From XN24 sp047921395 (GTDB lineage: Bacteria; Pseudomonadota; Gammaproteobacteria; Steroidobacterales; XN24): a DNA stretch of 64,000 nt. A program made the translations under genes and the position numbers. How positions within the stretch are numbered: the stretch's first letter is position 1; each line of letters opens with the position of its first letter. A model generated the notes under the pieces. It was not told where the DNA came from and did not search any database. It saw nothing but the letters and a program-made list of their open reading frames with translations. This document shows positions 42,984 through 51,576 of the stretch, piece by piece. The DNA lies in NCBI GenBank assembly GCA_047921395.1, contig JBLRWH010000004.1, forward strand, positions 14,273 through 78,272. Direction: 5' to 3'.

Positions 42984-42996
42984 GTCACATTGTGAC
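42984..42996. promoter_or_regulatory. Small palindrome in a divergent spacer
   Basis: GTCACATTGTGAC is a 6-1-6 palindrome located between the 81-residue orphan gene and the DUF2333 gene. It resembles an operator half-site pair but its polarity is the inverse of the CRP consensus (TGTGA-N6-TCACA). The binding protein is unknown. Confidence 0.25.
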
Positions 42997-43095
42997 CTTC
43001 CGGGCGCACTTCGGACCCCCATCGTGTCGCCGGAGGCAACGGGCCCGCGGCGCGCTACACTACGTCCTGGTGCACGGCACAAACCGGAGCGATGC

Positions 43096-44106
43096 ATGGA
43101 TTTCAAAAACATCGGTCGCCGAGCAGGCGGGGGCAGCCGCCGCGGCGTCAGGAGAGCCGCCGCCATCGGGCTGGCCGTGGTCGTGATCGTGGTCAGCGTG
43201 GTCGGCTGGTACTGGTCCCGCGAGCCCGATGTCTTCTGGGTCGGATGGGAACCGGAAGGCCAGCCCGCCGTGACCGGCTATGCGACCACCAGCACGCTGT
43301 TGCGCGTGTCCCGGACGCTGCTCGACAAACCCGGCGGCTACCTCACGAACGACGTCATGCCGCCCGGCGTGTTCCTCGACAACATGCCCAACTGGGAGTT
43401 CGGCGTGCTGGTGCAGGTGCGCGACCTGGCGCGCGTCATGCGCAACGACATCAGCCGCTCGCAGACGCAGTCGGTCGAGGACAAGGATCTCGCCGAGGCG
43501 GAGCCCAACTTCAATTTCGACAATAACAGCTGGATCCTGCCGTCCAGCGAGAGCCGCTACCGGCAGGCCATCCGGCGCGTGGAGAGCTACCAGGCGCGCC
43601 TGCTGGACCAGGCCGAGCCCGACGCCAACTTCTATGCGCGCGCCGACAACCTGCGCGAGTGGCTGGCCGTCGTCGAGAAGCGCCTGGGCAACCTGTCGCA
43701 ACAGCTCTCGGCGAGCGTCGGCCAGGCGCGGGTCAACACCGACCTGGCCCTCGACCCGGCGGCCGAGGCCGGCCAGCCGCGGGGCGACCAGATCGAGGTC
43801 AAGACGCCCTGGCTGCAGATCGACGACGTGTTCTACGAGGCGCGCGGCACCGCGTGGGCGCTGCTGCACTTCCTGCGCGCCATCGAGTACGACTTCCGCC
43901 ACGTGCTGGAAGACAAGAACGCGACCGTCAGCCTGCGCCAGGTGATTCGCGAGCTGGAGGCGAGCCTCGCGCCGATGCGCAGCCCGTTGGTGCTCAACGG
44001 CGGCGGCTTCGGACTGTTCGCCAATCACTCGCTGGTGATGGCGTCTTACCTGTCGCGCGCCAACCAGGCGATCACGAACCTGCGGGAGCTTTTGGCGGGG
44101 GGCTGA
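43096..44106 (+). CDS. DUF2333 family inner-membrane protein
   Basis: This 336-residue protein has one N-terminal transmembrane helix (about 23-43, AAAIGLAVVVIVVSVVGWYW) after a basic GGGSRRGVRRA stretch, and a large periplasmic part. DUF2333 landmarks include GGYLTNDVMPPGVFLDNMPN, WEFGVLVQVRDLARVMRND, and near the C-terminus WALLHFLRAIEYDFRHVLED. Function is unknown; the family is common in gammaproteobacteria. GGAG lies seven bases before the ATG at 43096. It ends convergently with the DUF2505 gene. Confidence 0.9.
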   Translation: MDFKNIGRRAGGGSRRGVRRAAAIGLAVVVIVVSVVGWYWSREPDVFWVGWEPEGQPAVTGYATTSTLLRVSRTLLDKPGGYLTNDVMPPGVFLDNMPNWEFGVLVQVRDLARVMRNDISRSQTQSVEDKDLAEAEPNFNFDNNSWILPSSESRYRQAIRRVESYQARLLDQAEPDANFYARADNLREWLAVVEKRLGNLSQQLSASVGQARVNTDLALDPAAEAGQPRGDQIEVKTPWLQIDDVFYEARGTAWALLHFLRAIEYDFRHVLEDKNATVSLRQVIRELEASLAPMRSPLVLNGGGFGLFANHSLVMASYLSRANQAITNLRELLAGG

Positions 44107-44112
44107 AAGAGG

Positions 44113-44610
44113 CTACCGGCCGTCGAGGTAATCCTGGATGAACGCGTACTCAGCGGCGAGAGTCGCCTCGGTATCCCTCGAGACGAACTGTTCGAGCTTG
44201 CCGCCGATCAGCGGGACCGATGTGCGGATGATGATCGCGACCTCGTTGATGCAGCCCTTGCCGCTGGCGGACAGCCGCATCGTCCCGGTCATTGCGGCCG
44301 GGACGCCGCGGGCCTCGATCTCGAGCTCGTTCGTGTACACGCCCTTGCCGGCCTCGGTCCAGCGCTCGTTCTGCAACAGCAGGTTCCATTCTCCGAGCAG
44401 CCCGCGCAGGAAGCCCGGCACGTCGAGCGGCACCTCGCGGCTGACTTCGATCGAGAAACCGTCCCCGCCGGACTCCGTCGAGACGACCTCGACATTGCGA
44501 TGCCCGATGCCCTCGAACTTGGCCTGGTAGAACTCGGGATCGCTGAACGCGGCCCAGACTTTACTGACCGGGTGACGGTACTCGTGGCGCGCGCGAACGG
44601 TGACGCTCAT
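44113..44610 (-). CDS. DUF2505 family protein (SRPBCC-like fold)
   Basis: This 165-residue protein has the START/SRPBCC-type arrangement with TVRARHEYRHPVSKVWAAFS at the N-terminus, FYQAKFEGIGHRNVEVVSTE, and a C-terminal amphipathic helix LIGGKLEQFVSRDTEATLAA. It may bind a small hydrophobic ligand, but no function is known. GGAG lies about eight bases upstream of ATG 44610. It follows the next lipoprotein gene by 37 bases on the same strand, suggesting an operon. Confidence 0.85.
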   Translation of the reverse strand: MSVTVRARHEYRHPVSKVWAAFSDPEFYQAKFEGIGHRNVEVVSTESGGDGFSIEVSREVPLDVPGFLRGLLGEWNLLLQNERWTEAGKGVYTNELEIEARGVPAAMTGTMRLSASGKGCINEVAIIIRTSVPLIGGKLEQFVSRDTEATLAAEYAFIQDYLDGR

Positions 44611-44647
44611 TGGGGCGTGCTCCGGGAGGAAGAAAAGTGCGGGAAGA

Positions 44648-45172
44648 TTAGCGGCTGGCCGCCCCGGCCTCAACCGGCGTGAGCAGCTGCCGGTCGCCCT
44701 GCACCTGCAGCACGGCAAGGCGCACCTCGGCCGTGTAGACGAGGAACGCTTCCAGCAGGCGCGGCTCGAGCTCGTCGAGAAACGGCAGCGAAGACTGGAA
44801 TACCAGGCCCGCGGCATCGGCACGGAACTGGCCCACGTTCAGCGCCTCGTTCAGCTCGAGCGCAAACGCGTGCAGTGCCGCATCGTCCACCCGCGGATCG
44901 CGCGGCCAGGTCCGCGACAGGACGATACGGTCGAGCGCTGCCGGCTCGAGTTGCGGCTCGAGACGCAACAGCTCGTCGCCGCGGGATGCGTCGACGGTGA
45001 CCGCGTCCGCCAGGCGCACCGTCCAGCCCCGCGCCAGCAGGTAGCCCGCCAGCAAGCTGGCCGCCCCCGCCTCGTCCGACGCCGGCATCGCGAGCCCCGC
45101 AGGCGCACGCGGCGTCGCGCAGCCCGTGACCGCGCACACCAGCAATGTCGCCACGATAAAACTTCGGCCCAT
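44648..45172 (-). CDS. Lipoprotein of unknown function
   Basis: This 174-residue protein has a lipoprotein signal (VATLLVCAVTGCATP, Cys near residue 18). The mature part is largely helical (EAGAASLLAGYLLARGWTVR, LNEALNVGQFRADAAGLVFQ). It lacks any motif that I recognise. It is the upstream partner of the DUF2505 gene on the minus strand and diverges from the SDR gene at 45257. Confidence 0.75.
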   Translation of the reverse strand: MGRSFIVATLLVCAVTGCATPRAPAGLAMPASDEAGAASLLAGYLLARGWTVRLADAVTVDASRGDELLRLEPQLEPAALDRIVLSRTWPRDPRVDDAALHAFALELNEALNVGQFRADAAGLVFQSSLPFLDELEPRLLEAFLVYTAEVRLAVLQVQGDRQLLTPVEAGAASR

Positions 45173-45256
45173 GATGCTACTTTATCGGCCGCGCCGCGGC
45201 CTGCCTATACTTGTGGCTGGAACCCAAGTGTGAACAGGCGATAAGGAGAGAAGATC

Positions 45257-45928
45257 ATGGCTCATTGCCTCGTCACGGGCGCCAACCGCGGCATCGGTCT
45301 CGCGCTCTGCACGCTGCTCGCGGATCGCGGCGACCAGGTGATCGCCGCCTGCCGCACCGGCTCGAAGGCCCTCGATGCGCTCGGCGTGCGGGTGGAGACG
45401 GGCGTCGACGTCGGCGACCCCGAGGCCGTGCAGCGCCTCGCCGGCGCGCTCGAGGGCCAGCCACTCGACTGGCTGATCAACAACGCGGGCGTGCTCCGCC
45501 GCGACACGCTCGGCGCTTTGCACGGCGAGGCGGTGGACGACCTCTACCTGCAGTTCCGGGTCAACTCGGTCGGGCCGCTGCTGGTCACCCAGGCGCTGCT
45601 CGGCAACCTGCAGCCGGGCGCGAAAATCGGCATCGTCACCAGCCGCATGGGCTCGGTCGGCGACAACACCTCCGGCAGCTACTACGGCTACCGCATGAGC
45701 AAGGCCGCCGTGAATGCCGCGGGCAAGTCGCTGGCGATGGATCTGAAGGAGCGCGACATCGCCGTCGCGCTGCTGCACCCGGGCTACGTGCGCACGGAGA
45801 TGGTGGGCGGCGGCGGCGACGTCGAGCCGGAAGAGGCAGCGGCCGGCCTGATCGCGCGGCTCGACGCGCTGACGCTCGAGACCACCGGCGGCTTCTGGCA
45901 CGCCAACGGCGAGGCGCTGCCCTGGTAG
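45257..45928 (+). CDS. SDR family oxidoreductase (short, C-factor/CsgA-like)
   Basis: This 223-residue protein has the NAD(P) site TGANRGIGLALCTLLADRGD near the N-terminus, NNAGV (about 75), the catalytic SRMGSVGDN...YYGYRMSKAA with Ser, Tyr and Lys, and HPGYVRTEM. The short length and TxxNTSGSYYGYRMSK pattern fit the C-factor-like SDRs. The substrate is not deducible. AAGGAG lies nine bases upstream of the ATG. It converges on the threonine synthase gene with a three-base gap. Confidence 0.9.
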   Translation: MAHCLVTGANRGIGLALCTLLADRGDQVIAACRTGSKALDALGVRVETGVDVGDPEAVQRLAGALEGQPLDWLINNAGVLRRDTLGALHGEAVDDLYLQFRVNSVGPLLVTQALLGNLQPGAKIGIVTSRMGSVGDNTSGSYYGYRMSKAAVNAAGKSLAMDLKERDIAVALLHPGYVRTEMVGGGGDVEPEEAAAGLIARLDALTLETTGGFWHANGEALPW

Positions 45929-45931
45929 GGC

Positions 45932-47188
45932 TCAGGCGCCCTCGTACCAGGCCTCCACCTCCGGCAGGTACTTCTCCGGCGCGCAGGTGTTGACGACCAC
46001 CACGCGGTCGCCCGCCCGGATCAGGGCCTCGTCGAACAGCCGGGGCAAGACCGCCATGCAGGCGGCGCCCTCCGGGCAGAGTTCAAGGCCGAGCGCACGA
46101 CGCGCCTCGCCGAAGGCCGTGCGCATGGCGGCTTCGCCGACGGCGAACGCGCCGCCGCCGCTGGCGCGCAGGATCTCGAGCACCCGGAAGTGCCCCACGC
46201 CGCCGGGCACGTTGAGACCGACCGCCAGGGTGGCCCCGGCCGGCCCCGGATGGGTGTCCATCGCCCCGCTCTCAAACGCCTCGACGAGCGGGCGCGTGGC
46301 CTGGCTCTGCACGGCGATCATGCGCGGCCGTTCCGGCCCCACCACGCCGAGCGCCTCGAGCTCGGCGAACGCCTTCCACATCCCCAGCAGCCCGGTACCG
46401 CCCCCGGTGGGGTAGACGATCACGTCGGGCAGGCGCCAGCCGGCGCCCGGGGAGGCCGGCTCGGCGAGCTCGAGCCCGAGCGTCTTCTTGCCCTCGATAC
46501 GCCAGCCGGGCTCTTGGAAGGTCGCTGCGCTGAACCAGCCGGCGGGCACCCAGTGCGACTTTACCCGCGCCCCGGCCTCGCGGATGGTCCCGCGGACCAG
46601 TTCCAGCTGCACGCGCGGGTCCCGCTCCGCCAGCGCCCTGACCCGCCCGAGGATAGCCTGCGGCGTATCGTCCGGCATCACCACGGCCACCTCGAGGCCC
46701 GCGGCGAGCGCGTACTCGGCCAGCGAGTCGCCGGCATTGCCCTGGGTCGGGACGACGAGGCGCCGCAGCCCGAGGCGCCGCGCCTGCGTGGCCACCATCG
46801 CCATCCCCCGGTCCTTGAAGCTGCGCGTGGGGTTCGCGCCGAAGCCAGGGACCGGACGCCCCTCCTCCTTGATCTGCAGGCCGAACCCGCCCCGGCCGGC
46901 CAGCGGCCAGGCGCCGCCGTCCAGCAGCGGCGTGGCGCCCTCGCCCAGCGAGACGATCCGGGCGGCCTCCTCCGGCACGGCGGCGTCCAGCGGCAGCAAA
47001 CCGCCGAAGCGCCACATGTCGCGGCGCGCCGGCAGGTACCAGCTCGCCGCCGGGCGCTCGGCGCGCAACCGGTCGATGTCCAGGACGATCTCGACCGGCC
47101 GGCCGTCGACGGGGCAGAGGTTCATGACGGCGTCCGGCGGATAGACGGCGCCGGAGCCGATGCCGCGCAGGTGGGATACGAAGCTCAT
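45932..47188 (-). CDS. Threonine synthase-like PLP-dependent enzyme
   Basis: This 418-residue fold-type II PLP enzyme carries the cofactor-lysine motif FGANPTRSFKDRGMAMVATQ (Lys near residue 127), TQGNAGDSLAEYALAAGLEV (phosphate-coordinating Asn) and IVYPTGGGTGLLGMWKAF (glycine cup for the PLP phosphate). It probably converts O-phosphohomoserine to threonine. It belongs to the shorter plant/archaeal-like class, with MNLCPVDGRPVEI in an N-terminal region resembling its zinc-finger part but with only one Cys. A threonine dehydratase-like role is possible. Nearby thrA or thrB genes are absent. Confidence 0.85.
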   Translation of the reverse strand: MSFVSHLRGIGSGAVYPPDAVMNLCPVDGRPVEIVLDIDRLRAERPAASWYLPARRDMWRFGGLLPLDAAVPEEAARIVSLGEGATPLLDGGAWPLAGRGGFGLQIKEEGRPVPGFGANPTRSFKDRGMAMVATQARRLGLRRLVVPTQGNAGDSLAEYALAAGLEVAVVMPDDTPQAILGRVRALAERDPRVQLELVRGTIREAGARVKSHWVPAGWFSAATFQEPGWRIEGKKTLGLELAEPASPGAGWRLPDVIVYPTGGGTGLLGMWKAFAELEALGVVGPERPRMIAVQSQATRPLVEAFESGAMDTHPGPAGATLAVGLNVPGGVGHFRVLEILRASGGGAFAVGEAAMRTAFGEARRALGLELCPEGAACMAVLPRLFDEALIRAGDRVVVVNTCAPEKYLPEVEAWYEGA

Positions 47189-47233
47189 GGGGTGTCATTC
47201 TCCAGGGCGGCCGGGACAGTCTATGCTTGGTGA

Positions 47234-47983
47234 ATGATGCCAGAGAAGCCGATCTTCGTTGCGCACCGCGGCTACGCCGCGCACTGGCCGGAGAACACCC
47301 TTCCGGCGCTCGAGGCCGCCGTCGCCGCGGGAGCCGGCTGGCTCGAAATTGACGTACAGCTGTGCGCCGACGGCGTTCCCGTGCTGCTGCACGACCCGGA
47401 CCTCGAGCGTGTCGCGGGCCACGACGTGCCCGTGTTCGCGCTGACCGCGGCCGAACTGGCCGACATCCCCGTCGGCGAGCCGGCGCGCTTCGGCGCGCGT
47501 TTCGCGCACCTGCGGGCGCCGACGCTGCGGGAGTTCGCGACGTGGCTCGCCGGGCAGGCCGAAGTCAACGCGTTCGTCGAGCTGAAGCCTGAGAGCCTCG
47601 AGCGCTTCGGTCGCGAGGCGGTCGTCGACGCGTGCATGGCTGCGCTGGCGCCAGCCAGGGGCCGCTGGGCGCCCATCTCATATGACTACGAAGCGCTCGC
47701 GCTGGCGGCCGACGCGGGGGCGGCGCCGCTCGGGTGGATCGTGCGCGACTTCGACGTGGCGGTCGAGGCACTCGCCCGCCGCCTGCCGGCGCGCTGGCTG
47801 TTCTGTAACCACAAGCGCCTCCCTTCCGGTCCGCTGCCGCGCGGCCCCTGGGACTGGGTCATCTACGAGGTCGACGGCGCCGTACTGGCGAGAGACCTGG
47901 TCGGGCGTGGCGCGCACTGGCTCGAGACCATGGCGGTCGGCGAACTGCGCAGCGCGCTCGCGGCGCCCGCCAGCGCGCCCTGA
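47234..47983 (+). CDS. Glycerophosphodiester phosphodiesterase (GDPD family)
   Basis: This 249-residue protein has the GDPD signature PIFVAHRGYAAHWPENTLPA (catalytic His-Arg), LEIDVQLCADGVPVLLHDPD (metal-binding Glu, Asp and second His) and later VNAFVELKPE (Glu and Lys). There is no signal peptide, so it should act in the cytoplasm on deacylated phospholipid headgroups, releasing glycerol 3-phosphate. It is divergent from the threonine synthase gene, 45 bases apart. ATG 47234 and 47237 are both possible. Confidence 0.92.
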   Translation: MMPEKPIFVAHRGYAAHWPENTLPALEAAVAAGAGWLEIDVQLCADGVPVLLHDPDLERVAGHDVPVFALTAAELADIPVGEPARFGARFAHLRAPTLREFATWLAGQAEVNAFVELKPESLERFGREAVVDACMAALAPARGRWAPISYDYEALALAADAGAAPLGWIVRDFDVAVEALARRLPARWLFCNHKRLPSGPLPRGPWDWVIYEVDGAVLARDLVGRGAHWLETMAVGELRSALAAPASAP

Positions 47984-48006
47984 CGCCCCCCGGGGCCGGG
48001 TTCCCG

Positions 48007-48012
48007 TATAAT
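48007..48012 (+). promoter_or_regulatory. Putative sigma-70 -10 box of the ABC exporter gene
   Basis: A perfect TATAAT preceded by CCCG lies 15 bases before the ATG of the exporter gene. TGACGC at 47981-47986 is a possible but badly spaced -35 element (20-base spacer). If used, transcription would start only a few bases before the start codon, giving a very short leader. Confidence 0.4.
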
Positions 48013-48026
48013 CCGCGCCCCACGAC

Positions 48027-49856
48027 ATGGCTACCACACGCAACCCCGATGGCAGCGAGACCGTCACCGACGGTGCCGACCGCGCGCGCAGCCGCAACCT
48101 GCGGCCGCTGCGCGACCTCGCCCCGTTCCTGAAGCCCTATCGCGGCATGCTGCTGGCGGCGCTCGGCGCCCTGCTGCTGGCGGCGAGCGCGACGCTGAGC
48201 CTGCCCGTCGCGGTGCGCTTCATGATCGACCAGGGCTTCTCCGCCGAGAACACCGCGCAGGTGGACCGCTATTTCCTCGCCATGTTCGGCCTCGCCAGCC
48301 TGCTCGCAGTCTCGACCTCGCTGCGCTATTACTTCGTCAGCTGGATCGGCGAGCGCGTCGTGGCCGACGTGCGCGAGGCGGTGTTCCGGCACATCCTCCG
48401 GCTCAGCCAGTCTTTCTACGAGACCACCCGCACCGGCGAGGTGTTGTCGCGCCTGACGACCGACACCACCATCCTGCAGTCGGTGGTGGGCTCCAGCGCC
48501 TCGGTGGCGCTGCGCAACGTGCTGCTGCTGGCGGGCGGACTCATCATGCTCGGCGTCACCAGCCCGAAGCTCACCGGCCTGATCGTCGTGCTGGTGCCGG
48601 TGATGCTGCTGCCGCTGATCCTGTTCGGCCGCCGCGTCCGGGCGCTGTCGCGGCGCAACCAGGACCGCATCGCGGACTCGAGCGCCCTGGCGGAGGAGAT
48701 ACTCACCGCCATGCGCATCGTGCAGGCCTACGTGCGCGAGGCCTGGGAAGCGGCCCGCTTCCAGCGCGCCGTCGAGGATTCCTTCGTCGCGGCGCTGGCG
48801 CGCATCCGCTCCCGCGCCCTCCTCACCGCGGTCGTGATCCTGTTCGTGTTCGGCTCGATCGTGGTCGTGCTCTGGTTCGGCGCCAAGGCGGTCCTGTCGG
48901 GCACCATGACCGGCGGGCAGCTTGGCCAGTTCGTGCTCTACGCCGTGCTGGTGGCCGGCTCCTTCGCCGCGCTGGCCGAGGTCTGGGGCGAAGTGCAGCG
49001 GGCCGCAGGGGCGATGGAGCGCATCATGGAACTGCTCACCACCACCCCCGAGATCCGCGACCCGGTGACGCCGCGGCCCGCGGCACGGCCCGCGCGCGGG
49101 GAAGTCCGCGTCGAGGGCCTGGGCTTTTGCTATCCGTCGCGTCCCGAGCGCAAGGCGCTCGACGAGGTGTCCTTCACCGTGCCGGCCGGGCGCACGGTGG
49201 CGCTGGTCGGGCCCTCCGGCGCCGGCAAGACGACGGTGTTCCAGTTGCTGCTGCGCTTCTACGAGCCACAGCACGGACGCATCCTGCTCGACGGCGTGGA
49301 TATCGCGGACCTCGCCCTCGCAGAGCTGCGTGGCGCCATGGCCATGGTGCCGCAGGAGACCGTGATCTTCTCCACCACCGCGCGCGAGAACATCCGCTAC
49401 GGCCGCCCCGAGGCGAGCGATGAGGAGGTCGAGGCTGCCGCGCGCGCCGCCCTCGCCCACGAGTTCATCTGCGACATGCCCGAGCGCTATGACACCTACC
49501 TCGGCGAGCGCGGCGTGCGCCTGTCCGGGGGCCAGCGACAGCGCATCGCGATCGCGCGTGCCGTGCTGAAAAACCCGCCTCTCCTGCTGCTCGACGAGGC
49601 GACCAGCGCCCTCGACGCCGAAAGCGAGCAGCAAGTGCAGCAGGCGCTCGACGGGTTGATGGCGGAGCGCACGACCATCGTCATCGCGCACCGCCTTGCA
49701 ACCGTCCTGAAGGCCGACCGCATCGTGGTGCTGGAGAACGGCAGGCTGGTTGCCACCGGCACGCACGACGAGCTGGTGGCCGAGGACGGCCTGTACGCGC
49801 GCCTCGCCCGCCTGCAGTTCGCCGAGGCCGCCCTGCCGGAAGCGTCGCACGCCTGA
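48027..49856 (+). CDS. ABC exporter, fused permease and ATPase (MsbA/LmrA-like)
   Basis: This 609-residue half-transporter has six helices (about 38-320) and a C-terminal ATPase with Walker A LVGPSGAGKTTVFQ, signature RLSGGQRQRIAIARA, Walker B LLLLDEATSALDAES and H-loop IVIAHRL. The coupling region TTRTGEVLSRLTTDTTILQS is typical of lipid A and multidrug exporters. It works as a homodimer in the inner membrane. The substrate may be lipid A, phospholipid or drug; context does not decide. It follows the GDPD gene and is probably transcribed from the promoter at 48007. Confidence 0.92.
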   Translation: MATTRNPDGSETVTDGADRARSRNLRPLRDLAPFLKPYRGMLLAALGALLLAASATLSLPVAVRFMIDQGFSAENTAQVDRYFLAMFGLASLLAVSTSLRYYFVSWIGERVVADVREAVFRHILRLSQSFYETTRTGEVLSRLTTDTTILQSVVGSSASVALRNVLLLAGGLIMLGVTSPKLTGLIVVLVPVMLLPLILFGRRVRALSRRNQDRIADSSALAEEILTAMRIVQAYVREAWEAARFQRAVEDSFVAALARIRSRALLTAVVILFVFGSIVVVLWFGAKAVLSGTMTGGQLGQFVLYAVLVAGSFAALAEVWGEVQRAAGAMERIMELLTTTPEIRDPVTPRPAARPARGEVRVEGLGFCYPSRPERKALDEVSFTVPAGRTVALVGPSGAGKTTVFQLLLRFYEPQHGRILLDGVDIADLALAELRGAMAMVPQETVIFSTTARENIRYGRPEASDEEVEAAARAALAHEFICDMPERYDTYLGERGVRLSGGQRQRIAIARAVLKNPPLLLLDEATSALDAESEQQVQQALDGLMAERTTIVIAHRLATVLKADRIVVLENGRLVATGTHDELVAEDGLYARLARLQFAEAALPEASHA

Positions 49857-49920
49857 GCGTCCTTCGCCGCCCGCCAGGCCCGCGGCCGGGCCACCCTCCG
49901 GCGCCAGCACTACCGACGCG

Positions 49921-49989
49921 GTAGCGGGCGTGGGACGTCACAGGCCCGCTGAGTGAAGTTGAAATTTTTGAACGAAGCAGGCCTGTGGC
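49921..49989 (+). repeat. Dispersed repeat family 1, copy B
   Basis: It matches copies A and C: GTAGCGGGCGTGGGACGTCA leads into hairpin arms GTCACAGGCCCGCT (49937-49950) and AGCAGGCCTGTGGC (49976-49989), two mismatches. The loop is diverged and AT-rich (AAATTTTTGAA) and one base shorter than in copies A and C, which rules out a conserved reading frame. The element lies in the 172-base convergent gap between the ABC exporter and the DoxX-like gene; nothing else was seen there. Confidence 0.8.
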
Positions 49990-50028
49990 GGCGCGCGCCC
50001 GCAGACCCGCCGAGGGGACCGGCGCAGG

Positions 50029-50370
50029 TCAGCGCCGGCGCCGCCACCACGCCAGGCCGACGAGCGCGACGAGCAACCCGCCCCACCCCAGCCCGGCCTC
50101 GGGCGCGCCGACGCGCGCATAGGCGAACACGAACGCCCCAGCGACGGCCGCCAGCACCAGCGCGCCGAGCCGAAACGAATCCGCCCGCACCACCAGCGCA
50201 GCGCCGATGAGCTCTGCGGCGGACACTGCCCAGACCGCCCATGGCGGCCAGCCGAGGACCGCGAAGCGGAGGATGTTGAACTCCGGCCGCACCAGGCGCA
50301 GCGCCGCCTGCGCGACGAACACGGAAGCGATCGCCAGCGCGGCGGCCTGCTGGGGCGAGATGCGGATCAC
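50029..50370 (-). CDS. Small DoxX-like membrane protein
   Basis: This 113-residue protein has four hydrophobic helices: SPQQAAALAIASVFVAQAAL, FAVLGWPPWAVWAVSAAELI, LGALVLAAVAGAFVFAYARV and LGWGGLLVALVGLAWW. The arrangement and the AELIGA motif in helix 2 recall DoxX/DUF4149-like proteins; the role is unknown. The start is GTG at 50370, overlapping the stop of the hydrolase gene (GTGA), so it is the last cistron of a coupled operon. It ends in a WWRRRR cytosolic anchor. Confidence 0.72.
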   Translation of the reverse strand: MIRISPQQAAALAIASVFVAQAALRLVRPEFNILRFAVLGWPPWAVWAVSAAELIGAALVVRADSFRLGALVLAAVAGAFVFAYARVGAPEAGLGWGGLLVALVGLAWWRRRR

Positions 50371-51380
50371 GGCCGCAGCCCGGCGGGCGCGAACCACGCC
50401 GCCATCTGGTCGTCGATCCAGCTCGCGCCCAGCAGCGAGGGCAGGAAGCCGCAGTGTCCGCCGTGCCGCGTCGCGACCACGGTCAGGGCCGCGGGGTGCG
50501 CGAGCCGGGGCAGGTCGCGCGCGGGAATCACGGGATCGTCGCTGGCGGCCACCAGCAGCGTCGGCGCGGCCACCGTCGCAAGCGCATCGCCGACGATCGC
50601 GTAGCCCGCGAGGTAGCTCGCGAGGTCGGCGTACTCGCTGAAATCTTCCACGAACGCCGCAGTCATGTCCCGCAGGTTGCGGAACCGGCGCAGGTCGCCG
50701 AAACGATAGTGCTGTGGGAACAGGCGCGCCTTGATCTGGAGCGAGCGGCGCCATTTCGCCATGAAGTAGCGCTGGTAGAGCTGCGGGCCGTGCTCCATCG
50801 CGTCGAGCGTGCTGGCCGGGTCGAGCACCGGGCACACGGCCATGACCCGTGCCAGGGGGATGCCGGCGGCATCGGCGCGCGCCGCGACGCGGAGAGCGAA
50901 ATTGCCCCCGAGCGAGAACCCGCCCAGGCACAGCGGCAGCGCCGGGAACAGCTCGGCGATGCGCACCATGGCGCCGACGACCTCGCCGATCCGGTTGGAA
51001 TGAAACAACTCGACGTTCAGCGCATGGCTGGGACCGTGATCGCGCAGATGCAACCGGATCACGGACCAGCCCTCGGTGTACATTCGCATCGCGGACGACA
51101 GCAGGTACGAGGAGTCCCCCGCGCCCTCCCAGCCGTGAATCAGCACGGCGAGCCCGCGCGCGGTCCCAGACGATTGCGGCGCGTACCAGCCATGCAGCCT
51201 GACGCCCTCGCCACAGTCCAGCAGCAGGTCGCTGCTGGCCGCCAGCAGCGGCGCAGCCCGGCGGCGCAGCAGGCGGCGCCGGAACGGCGAGCTGGGCAGG
51301 ATCGACTGCACGTGGGAGTTCGCGATCAGCCCCGGTGGCGCGAACTCCGGCGCGAACTCAGGCGCCAGCTCAGCCGCCAC
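50367..51380 (-). CDS. YheT-family alpha/beta hydrolase
   Basis: This 337-residue protein shows the YheT features PPGLIANSHVQSILPSSPFR at the N-terminus, LIHGWEGAGDSSYLLSSAMR (oxyanion HGWEG), the nucleophile elbow LGGFSLGGNFALRVA (Ser near 150), Asp in AASDDPVIP and His in RHGGHCGF. These hydrolases may act on medium- or short-chain esters; physiological substrates are unclear. The start ATG lies inside the tail of the broken saccharopine-dehydrogenase-like gene, an 11-base overlap. The N-terminus has a PEFAPEFAPP repeat. Confidence 0.88.
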   Translation of the reverse strand: MAAELAPEFAPEFAPPGLIANSHVQSILPSSPFRRRLLRRRAAPLLAASSDLLLDCGEGVRLHGWYAPQSSGTARGLAVLIHGWEGAGDSSYLLSSAMRMYTEGWSVIRLHLRDHGPSHALNVELFHSNRIGEVVGAMVRIAELFPALPLCLGGFSLGGNFALRVAARADAAGIPLARVMAVCPVLDPASTLDAMEHGPQLYQRYFMAKWRRSLQIKARLFPQHYRFGDLRRFRNLRDMTAAFVEDFSEYADLASYLAGYAIVGDALATVAAPTLLVAASDDPVIPARDLPRLAHPAALTVVATRHGGHCGFLPSLLGASWIDDQMAAWFAPAGLRP

Positions 51381-51576
51381 TGGCCGCTTCGATCCGGACG
51401 GGACCGGAGCCGGGCAACTGTTCCACGAAGTCGCGTCCGACCAGCTGCGCCGGCGTCAGGTGACCGCTGGCGCGGTGCATCTCGAGCACGCGCGGCACGG
51501 GGACGAGCCGCCCCTCGCGCGCGATCAGTTCGCCGGTGTAGCCATTGGCGCCATAGATCATCCACGCCCGGCTCAT
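51370..51576 (-). pseudogene. Internally deleted saccharopine-dehydrogenase-like gene (68-residue remnant)
   Basis: The reading begins MSRAWMIYGANGYTGELIAR, the exact NAD(P)-binding start of the saccharopine dehydrogenase/trans-enoyl-reductase-like family (about 350 residues). It ends in SGHLTPAQLVGRDFVEQLPG then SGPVRIE, which looks like that family's C-terminus. Only a short EGRLVPVPRVLEM stretch joins the two, so roughly 280 residues are missing with the frame kept. Start and stop still overlap the neighbouring genes (ATGA with the SDR stop at 51573; 11 bases with the hydrolase start). Whether the short product has any role is unknown. Confidence 0.7.

Noticed and set aside
42984..42996. 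A CRP binding site
   Set aside because: The palindrome is TCACA-T-TGTGA; CRP needs TGTGA-N6-TCACA in the opposite polarity and spacing. It was kept only as an unassigned palindrome.
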